Source of the DNA: UBA1189 sp045654565
GTDB lineage: Bacteria > Bacteroidota > Bacteroidia > Bacteroidales > Bacteroidaceae
Length of the DNA stretch: 7,709 nucleotides
Assembly: GCA_045654565.1 (NCBI GenBank)
Contig: JAZONP010000071.1
Location: forward strand, 1-7,709
Direction: 5' to 3'
The notes under the pieces were generated by a model that was given only the letters and a program-made list of their open reading frames with translations, ran no database searches and was not told the origin of the DNA. Both the position numbers and the translations under genes were made by a program. Below are positions 1 through 4,953 of the stretch, piece after piece (within the stretch, counting starts at the first letter, position 1; each line of letters opens with the position of its first letter).

Positions 1-1
1 T

Positions 2-451
2 TTAAAGGGTGAACCTAAAGCGTGGGGATTATCCAAGAAAGGTTATTGTGCCTCTATCGATGGTAAGGTCACCGTGGGCGTAGCCGACAACTCACCCCTC
101 TTTGAGCAGGCAACCGAGCGAGGCGGATACTTCTTCCGCCAGTATCCACTGGTCGATAACGGGACACCCATTTTTAATGAGCCCAAAGGCAAAGCCATCC
201 GCCGAGGCATCTGCGATATGGGCGGTGTGATATTTATGGTAGAGTCCCTCGCCAAGGAGTCGTTCAACGACTTTGCCCAAGCCCTCGCCGACATGGGCAC
301 CGACAATGCCGTCTACCTCGTCGGTTCCACCGCCTACGGCTGGGCCGTCGACCGCAAAGGCATCGCCCACGAGTTTGGCTACTTCGACTGCTATGCCGGT
401 CGCCGCCGCATGCCCAGGAACACCAGCTACATCGTGTGGCGGAGAAAATAG
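2..451 (+). CDS. Phosphodiester glycosidase-like (NAGPA/DUF2233-type) protein, 3' end only
   Basis: The frame is open from the first complete codon at base 2 to the TAG at 449-451, so this is the last 149 residues of a gene whose start lies outside the window. An internal GTG at 74 is not a likely start because coding sequence continues upstream of it. Visible segments are KAIRRGICDMGG, then the hydrophobic strand VIFMVESLA, a helix (FNDFAQALADMG), the strand NAVYLVGSTAYGW, and an ending in SYIVWRRK. This order resembles the C-terminal half of the phosphodiester glycosidase fold, which removes GlcNAc from phosphodiester-linked sugars in the human uncovering enzyme and is found in exported bacterial proteins. 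The usual glycine-rich NLDGGGS motif is replaced here by YLVGSTAYG, so catalysis is uncertain. The family call rests on motif order only. No gene follows in the same transcript; a hairpin lies about 50 bases downstream. Confidence 0.5.
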   Translation, partial: LKGEPKAWGLSKKGYCASIDGKVTVGVADNSPLFEQATERGGYFFRQYPLVDNGTPIFNEPKGKAIRRGICDMGGVIFMVESLAKESFNDFAQALADMGTDNAVYLVGSTAYGWAVDRKGIAHEFGYFDCYAGRRRMPRNTSYIVWRRK

Positions 452-480
452 CGGATAGTCGAAATGACGCGCCAATAAAC

Positions 481-513
481 ACTTCGTACAGTAAACCCAC
501 TACTTCGTACAGT
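481..513 (+). promoter_or_regulatory. Paired TTCGTAC boxes, 21-bp period (copy A)
   Basis: ACTTCGTACAGT occurs at 481-492 and again at 502-513, exactly 21 bp apart, so both boxes lie on the same face of the helix. The pair sits just upstream of the putative promoter of the lipoprotein operon. The same arrangement with the same period occurs at 4846-4878 before the TPR-protease gene. It is probably an activator or repressor site; the spacing matches that of LytTR-type regulators, but the protein that binds is not identified. Confidence 0.6.
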
Positions 514-548
514 CGGCCTCGAAAGGCTTGGCTGTACGATTCCTTTTT
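505..548 (+). terminator. Possible rho-independent terminator of the upstream gene
   Basis: TCGTACAG (505-512) pairs with CTGTACGA (532-539), and inside it GCCT (516-519) pairs with AGGC (524-527) around a CGAA tetraloop, leaving a small internal loop. A run of five T follows at 544-548. This is a plausible terminator for the glycosidase-like gene ending at 451. It coincides with the second TTCGTAC box and the -33-like element, so the symmetry could instead belong to a protein-binding site. Confidence 0.4.
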
Positions 549-558
549 GTGAAATTTG
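528..558 (+). promoter_or_regulatory. Putative promoter of the lipoprotein operon
   Basis: TTGG (528-531) is followed after 19 bases by GAAATTTG (551-558), which resembles the Bacteroidota promoter TTTG-N19-21-TAnnTTTG with one mismatch at the first base of the -7 box. The corresponding positions upstream of the TPR-protease gene keep TTG, the 19-base spacer and GAAATTT although the spacer sequence differs, which supports function. Transcription would start near 565, leaving a leader of about 20 bases before the ATG at 584. Confidence 0.5.
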
Positions 559-583
559 TACAAGAATTAACACACGGAAAAGT

Positions 584-1546
584 ATGAAGAAGGTATTATG
601 CTATGCCATGGTAGCAGCACTGCTGTGCGGATGTGGCGGACAAAGAGGGAGCCATGCTGACGATGCATCGCGCAGCGAGAAGGGCTGTGCGGTGTATCAT
701 TGGAAGACGGTGTTCGAGATGGAGCACGAAGAGCTGAATTTTCTAAAAAAGCACGACATCAGACGTATCTATCTGCGTATGTTTGACGTGGCCGTAGAAC
801 AAGATGTGCAGACGGGGAGCACAGAGATTGTCCCCATAGCTACAACACGGTTTGAATCGCCCATACCTGTGGGAGTAGAGGTGGTGCCTGTGACCTATAT
901 CACCATAGGAGCACTGCGAGCCATGGAGGGAAGGGAACAGGAGTTTGCGTCGCTCATCATGAAGAGGCTGATGGCCATGCACTCGTACAACACTTGTGGT
1001 GAACTGCGCGAAGTGCAGCTTGACTGCGACTGGACGGCCACTACACGGGAAAGCTACAGCACGCTGTGCCAGGTGATGAAAGATTCGCTGCATGCCAAGG
1101 ATATCAAGCTGAGTGTCACGGTAAGGTTGCACCAGCTGCAGGAGCCGGCACCACCTGCCGACCGAGGCGTACTGATGCTGTACAACACGGGCATGCTGAA
1201 GGATACCGCCACAAGAAACTCTATCCTCGACATCAACGATACCAAGATATATCTGAAGAAGATGCGCTATCCTATACCTCTGGATTATGCCTATCCGGCA
1301 TTCGGATGGGGCGTAAAGTTCAAGGGGAACGAATTTGTATCTATCGTACCTGAAGATAGCACGACAGGAGCTGAAGGGGAGCATACCAGATATGAGAGGG
1401 CGTCAGGAGATGAGATTATCGCAGTCAAAGAGCTGACGGAGCAATGTCTTGGGAAACCTGAAAGAGCGAACATACTATATCACTTGGATTCGAAACAACT
1501 AAAACACTATACCGATGAAGAAATACACCAAATACTTGCTTTCTAG
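584..1546 (+). CDS. Uncharacterised lipoprotein, possibly a TIM-barrel glycosidase-like fold
   Basis: This 320-residue protein starts with a lipoprotein signal: basic MKK, a hydrophobic core, then LCGC at residues 14-17, with Cys17 as the likely lipidated residue. No acidic run follows the Cys, so the surface-export signal described for Bacteroidota lipoproteins is not evident and the protein may face the periplasm. Near the N-terminus a strand-like segment (DIRRIYLRMFDV) follows YHWKTVF. In the middle, EVQLDCDWT (acidic residues D147 and D149) precedes a helix and then KLSVTVRLHQL at 175-185. This alternation of strand, acidic pair, helix and strand suggests a TIM barrel of the DUF3142/GH18-like kind, but no catalytic motif is certain. 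There is no clear Shine-Dalgarno, as is usual in this phylum. The 3' end overlaps the next gene by 32 bp, so the two are probably made together. I do not recognise a characterised function. Confidence 0.8.
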   Translation: MKKVLCYAMVAALLCGCGGQRGSHADDASRSEKGCAVYHWKTVFEMEHEELNFLKKHDIRRIYLRMFDVAVEQDVQTGSTEIVPIATTRFESPIPVGVEVVPVTYITIGALRAMEGREQEFASLIMKRLMAMHSYNTCGELREVQLDCDWTATTRESYSTLCQVMKDSLHAKDIKLSVTVRLHQLQEPAPPADRGVLMLYNTGMLKDTATRNSILDINDTKIYLKKMRYPIPLDYAYPAFGWGVKFKGNEFVSIVPEDSTTGAEGEHTRYERASGDEIIAVKELTEQCLGKPERANILYHLDSKQLKHYTDEEIHQILAF

Positions 1547-3716
1547 CCTTATCCTCTTGTTTGCTACTACCAACGCCTCTGCCTGCTGGGGCGACTGGTA
1601 CAATGCAAATGCCTATTTCATGTATAGGGTATACGCCACTCCTGCCGAAACGGAGCAGACGCAGAGCTCATTCAACCTCCATGCCGAGGAAAACTGCATG
1701 AACTGGTTGCAGTTGACCTCAGCGAGCATCCCTTTGAAGGACATCTATGATATAGTATACAAGATGCCCCTCGAAGAATACGAGGCACTCTATGAGAATA
1801 AGAAGAGAGTGTATGAGAATAAGTTTGCTCAATGGATAACCAAGCAGGATACCGAGATACTGGACTTTTTGCTTCTGGCCAAGACCAACGAATACATCCG
1901 TCTGCAGCAGAACTCACGTTGGTACTATCCTACGATGGCTATCGGATCACGGATGACCATTGAGGAATTGGCTGAGAAAGCGTTGTCGATGACCGACAGT
2001 AGACTGCGCGACAGATATTTGCTACAAGCCGTCAGGGCACTATTCACAATGGGACAATACCAGCAGTGCATCGACATTTGGGATACGGAGGTCCAGCTTC
2101 TCCCAGAAGACAATCTGATGCGTCGGATGATACTACCCTATATCGCTGGAGCCGAGTTTAGGGTTCACCACACTGAGCGGGCTATGGCCTATTTTGCCGA
2201 GATGGGAGATGTGGAGTCGCTGCTCTACTGTGCGGGGCGTAAGGGTGAAACACTGGCACCTGCTGATGCGTTAGCTCTGGTATGTGAATATGCGCCCAAT
2301 AGCCAATACGTGATGCAAACGCTACAAAAACAGATACGTAAGCTAGAGCCCTATGGATATGGATACTGGAACATGGGCGACACGGTGGTGGTCAATGACG
2401 AGTTTCGCAAGCTACAGGCACTGGCACTCGGTATGGCACAAGACAAAAGAGTGGACAACCCTGCCATGTGGTACTATACAGTAGCCTTCTTGGCCGACTT
2501 GGAGGGTAAGCTTGAGCAGGCAGCACAATGGTTGACCAAGGCTGAGATGGCGAAGTCGACAGCCTATATCGACGAGTCCATCAAGGTGATGCGCATCTAT
2601 CTGAATGCCAAGCTACGTCCCGTTAACGATGCCTACGAGCAGAGGCTGATGGAGGAGCTCAAGTGGTTAGACGAGATGATTGTCGATAAGCTTACCGATG
2701 AAGTACGCACTGAGACTGCCTATGGGTATAAACTCAGAGACAACCAGAGCTACTACTACTGGAACGATATGATGCGACGTATCCTGATAGGTGAGGTGTG
2801 TCCACGCATGGTCAAGGCAGGCCGCTGCATCCGTGCATTGCAACTGGCCAACATGGCAGATTACAGACTGCTTAACCTGGTGGATAGAAGAAACTTCTAT
2901 GACTGGAAAACTAATAAGACTACATTCTACACTATGGGTGAATACCGAAATTCGGATGAGTATAACAACTATGACTATCGTAACCACTTCTTCGAAATGA
3001 TCGATAGTTTAGGACTAGACATCGCCATCAGGTATGTAGAGAACGTGCGACACAGCAGATCGACTACAGACCGTTACCTCAACGAACGCGGCTACACTGC
3101 CGACGACTACTTCAACGACATCATCGGTACACAGTGCCTGCGCACTATGCGCTACGCCGATGCCATACGATACTTGGGAGCTGTAAGTCCCCAATACAAG
3201 AACCACCACAACTTGACTTTAGAGTATGACCCATTCAGCGTGGAGCCTCAAAAGATATCCGAGACCAAGGATTTCAAGTTTGACTTTGCTTATGAGATGT
3301 ATGCCTTGGAGCAAGGGATAAAGCTTGCTGCCGAACCAAACCGCAAGGCACAGCTGATGGTGCGCTATGCCATAGGGCTTCGCAACTCCTTTGACTGCTG
3401 CTGGGAACTCACCCAGTACTATCGTGGTAGTAGCTATTGGGGACAGGTGTGCGAGAAGCGCGATTGGGAGGTTGGGGTGCATGCCCAACGATCAATGGAA
3501 CGCGCCACTCAAATAGTGAACGAGGCCTGCGTCCTATTTACCGACGATGAGCTCGCAGCTAACATCCACTACAAGCTATGCAACTTCAAGACCATAGCGG
3601 AAAAGTATCCTAACACAGCAAAGGGACAGGTCGTGAGAGGCGAGTGTGACAAGCTGATAGACTATCATGCCCATACGAAGCGAGAGAGAAGAATAGATTA
3701 CTATAATAACTGGTGA
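1515..3716 (+). CDS. Secreted helical-repeat protein, uncharacterised, partner of the lipoprotein
   Basis: This is a 733-residue protein. MKKYTKYLLSS followed by a hydrophobic core and NASA fits a type I signal peptide cut near residue 23; a Cys immediately follows, so lipidation is possible although the -3 position (Ala) is poor for a lipobox. The signal peptide fixes the start at 1515 despite the 32-bp overlap with the preceding gene in another frame. The mature N-terminus is rich in Trp and Tyr (CWGDWYNANAYFMYRV). The rest is largely helical with degenerate TPR-like units, for example around DRYLLQAVRALFTMGQYQQC, the FAEMGDVESLLYCAG stretch, EGKLEQAAQWLTKAE and LRTMRYADAIRYLGAV. No catalytic motif or membrane segment after the signal is visible. 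I recall similar unnamed proteins in Bacteroides genomes, but no function. The coupling implies a joint envelope role with the lipoprotein, perhaps as a scaffold; that is inference. Confidence 0.8.
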   Translation: MKKYTKYLLSSLILLFATTNASACWGDWYNANAYFMYRVYATPAETEQTQSSFNLHAEENCMNWLQLTSASIPLKDIYDIVYKMPLEEYEALYENKKRVYENKFAQWITKQDTEILDFLLLAKTNEYIRLQQNSRWYYPTMAIGSRMTIEELAEKALSMTDSRLRDRYLLQAVRALFTMGQYQQCIDIWDTEVQLLPEDNLMRRMILPYIAGAEFRVHHTERAMAYFAEMGDVESLLYCAGRKGETLAPADALALVCEYAPNSQYVMQTLQKQIRKLEPYGYGYWNMGDTVVVNDEFRKLQALALGMAQDKRVDNPAMWYYTVAFLADLEGKLEQAAQWLTKAEMAKSTAYIDESIKVMRIYLNAKLRPVNDAYEQRLMEELKWLDEMIVDKLTDEVRTETAYGYKLRDNQSYYYWNDMMRRILIGEVCPRMVKAGRCIRALQLANMADYRLLNLVDRRNFYDWKTNKTTFYTMGEYRNSDEYNNYDYRNHFFEMIDSLGLDIAIRYVENVRHSRSTTDRYLNERGYTADDYFNDIIGTQCLRTMRYADAIRYLGAVSPQYKNHHNLTLEYDPFSVEPQKISETKDFKFDFAYEMYALEQGIKLAAEPNRKAQLMVRYAIGLRNSFDCCWELTQYYRGSSYWGQVCEKRDWEVGVHAQRSMERATQIVNEACVLFTDDELAANIHYKLCNFKTIAEKYPNTAKGQVVRGECDKLIDYHAHTKRERRIDYYNNW

Positions 3717-3747
3717 TTACTTTTAGCTATAAATAGAGAAACACAGT

Positions 3748-3897
3748 TTGTCATGTTGAACGCAGTGAAACATCTCGCAAATGTCTCTATGTAGGACTCC
3801 TTTGGAAAGATAAACCTTCCGTCGTCGTAACCAATGCTTTCATACCGCGTCGGCCTTGCGTGGGATCCTTCGTCGCTACGCTCTGTCAGGATGACAA
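3748..3897. repeat. Intergenic imperfect inverted repeat (Bacteroidota-type)
   Basis: TTGTCAT at 3748-3754 is matched by its exact complement ATGACAA at 3891-3897. Inside these ends the arms stay partly complementary: the left continues GTTGAACGCAGTGAAACATC, while the right arm read in reverse gives CCTGACAGAGCGTAGCGACG and then AAGGATCCC. Such TGTCAT...GCGTAGCGAAGGAT elements are common between genes in Bacteroidota genomes (from memory). No open reading frame of note lies inside. It could fold in RNA and help end the preceding transcript or behave as a small non-autonomous repeat. The flanks up to 3955 hold nothing else I can identify. Confidence 0.6.
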
Positions 3898-3955
3898 CAT
3901 CGCAGAAAAAACATTCTTGGACAACTGCTATATTATTCCTAAAAAAATGCTACGA

Positions 3956-3972
3956 TGCGTAAAAACAACGCA
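3956..3972. promoter_or_regulatory. Operator 1 of the NrtR-type regulator
   Basis: A 17-bp palindrome, TGCGT-N7-ACGCA, lies within a 24-bp stretch (3956-3979) that is repeated with one mismatch at 4008-4031. The stretch ends at the first base of the -33 box, so a bound protein would meet RNA polymerase at its upstream edge. The likely ligand is the regulator encoded directly downstream; this is inferred from position and symmetry. Confidence 0.65.
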
Positions 3973-3978
3973 ATAATG

Positions 3979-4009
3979 TTTGATGTATAAGATTTATTAT
4001 TTACTTTTG
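3979..4009 (+). promoter_or_regulatory. Promoter of the NrtR-type regulator gene
   Basis: TTTG (3979-3982), a 19-base spacer and TACTTTTG (4002-4009) match the Bacteroidota sigma-ABfr consensus (TTTG, TAnnTTTG) at every defined position. Transcription would begin near 4016, giving a leader of about 20 bases before the ATG at 4035. Palindromic operators abut both ends of this promoter. Confidence 0.75.
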
Positions 4010-4024
4010 CGTAAAAATAACGCA
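4008..4024. promoter_or_regulatory. Operator 2 of the NrtR-type regulator
   Basis: This is the second TGCGT-N7-ACGCA palindrome. It overlaps the last two bases of the -7 box and covers the expected transcription start, the classic place for a repressor. It lies 52 bp from operator 1, about five turns of B-DNA, so both sites face the same side and could be bound cooperatively. Confidence 0.7.
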
Positions 4025-4034
4025 ATAATGTAAA

Positions 4035-4727
4035 ATGGAAGAACAGAGATATGTATATAAGTATCCACACCCAGCGGTGACTACGGATTGTGTTATCTTT
4101 GGGTTTGATGGGTTGAGCATCAAGGTGCTGCTTATTGAACGCGGCATAGAACCCTACAAAGGCGATTGGGCATTCCCCGGTGGATTCTTGAAGATGGATG
4201 AGACGGCAGAAGAGGGTGCGAGGCGAGAACTCTTCGAGGAGACGGGATTGAGGGATGTACCGGTGGAGCAGTTCTATACTTTTACGAGTGTTGATCGTGA
4301 CCCCAGAGAGCGTGTATTGACGATTGCTCACTATGCATTGGTAAGGATGAAGGATGTGCGTGGAGGTGATGATGCTGCAGGAGCACGATGGTTTGCCTAC
4401 AATGAGATTCCCAGCCTGGCCTTTGATCATGACCACATATTGCGCAGGGCAATGGCGCACCTGAAGGAGCGGATCTGTTTCCGCCCCATAGGGTTTGAAC
4501 TGTTACCCGAAGTGTTCACGATGAGCGAGCTCCAGAATCTCTATGAGGCGGTACTGGAGGTGAAGTTTGACCGACGAAACTTTGCCAACAAGATGCTGAA
4601 ACTTGGAATACTCATCGAAGCGGAAAAGAGGGCTGCCGACGCTCCTTCAAGGGTTCCCAACAAATATCGCTTCAATGCAGCGAAGTATGCTGAGCTGAAG
4701 CAGAGAGGCTTTAGGTTGGAGTTCTAG
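4035..4727 (+). CDS. NrtR-type transcriptional regulator (Nudix domain plus winged helix)
   Basis: This 230-residue protein has the two-domain layout and the length usual for the NrtR family. The Nudix domain spans roughly residues 10-145, preceded by DWAFPGGF. Its Nudix box runs from G50 to L72 and matches the consensus GX5EX7REUXEEXGU at every position (E56, R64, E65, E68, E69, G71), so hydrolase activity is not ruled out, although in regulators this domain usually senses a ligand such as ADP-ribose or a sugar derivative. The C-terminal winged helix (about 150-230) shows the family pattern LLPEVFTMSELQNLYEAVL followed by DRRNFANKML (179-188) and NKYRF. Family members repress NAD metabolism genes, or in Bacteroidota control arabinose and other sugar use. 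No such genes are adjacent, so targets other than its own promoter lie elsewhere. Two operators around its promoter indicate autoregulation. Confidence 0.88.
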   Translation: MEEQRYVYKYPHPAVTTDCVIFGFDGLSIKVLLIERGIEPYKGDWAFPGGFLKMDETAEEGARRELFEETGLRDVPVEQFYTFTSVDRDPRERVLTIAHYALVRMKDVRGGDDAAGARWFAYNEIPSLAFDHDHILRRAMAHLKERICFRPIGFELLPEVFTMSELQNLYEAVLEVKFDRRNFANKMLKLGILIEAEKRAADAPSRVPNKYRFNAAKYAELKQRGFRLEF

Positions 4728-4845
4728 CCTGTGTCTCTCTTTCGCAAGGCTTGTGAAGGGAAAAGTCGTAGTAGGGGAGGATACAATGGTTATCTTTGTC
4801 GTAGATATGAAGAGTTGCCTTTTATCAAATCATCTCGTTCACATC

Positions 4846-4878
4846 ATTTCGTACCTTAAACCTGTCATTTCGTACAGT
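4846..4878 (+). promoter_or_regulatory. Paired TTCGTAC boxes, 21-bp period (copy B)
   Basis: ATTTCGTAC occurs at 4846-4854 and 4867-4875, exactly 21 bp apart, followed by CAGTCG as in the second box of copy A. The whole stretch 4845-4931 aligns without gaps to 480-566. The pair ends 14 bases upstream of the -33-like element, a position suited to an activator that contacts RNA polymerase. Confidence 0.6.
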
Positions 4879-4892
4879 CGATAGGAAAAGGC

Positions 4893-4923
4893 TTGTTGGG
4901 GTGAAGATTTATTAAGAAATTTA
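4893..4923 (+). promoter_or_regulatory. Putative promoter of the TPR-protease operon
   Basis: TTGT (4893-4896), 19 bases, then GAAATTTA (4916-4923). This is a poor match to the Bacteroidota -7 consensus, but it sits at exactly the positions of the promoter-like element before the lipoprotein operon and shares AGGCTTG and GAAATTT with it. A weak core fits a promoter that depends on an activator at the upstream boxes. The expected start is near 4930. Confidence 0.45.
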
Positions 4924-4953
4924 CACAAGAAAACATAAAAACATAGGAGTAAC

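Noticed and set aside
458..472. GTCGAAATGACGC just after the first gene as the end of another intergenic repeat.
   Set aside because: It resembles ends of Bacteroidota intergenic repeats, but no matching second arm is found nearby.
92..475. Open frame on the - strand opposite the glycosidase-like gene.
   Set aside because: Composition is dominated by Gly/Ala/Val as an antisense artefact, while the + strand frame shows ordered strands and helices and continues to the window edge.
743..1384. 213-codon open frame on the - strand within the lipoprotein gene.
   Set aside because: Opposite a gene with a clear lipoprotein signal; Cys/His/Arg-rich with no domain or upstream signals.
4028..4033. ATG-TAA start-stop pair one base before the regulator start codon.
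   Set aside because: It falls inside the duplicated operator stretch (the same ATAATGT is in copy 1), so its presence is explained by the repeat; no sign of translational control.
4739..4759. Hairpin after the regulator gene (9 bp stem, 3-base loop) as a rho-independent terminator.
   Set aside because: Two or more G-T pairs, a tight loop, and no T-run on either strand after the stem; possible RNA structure but not a supported terminator.
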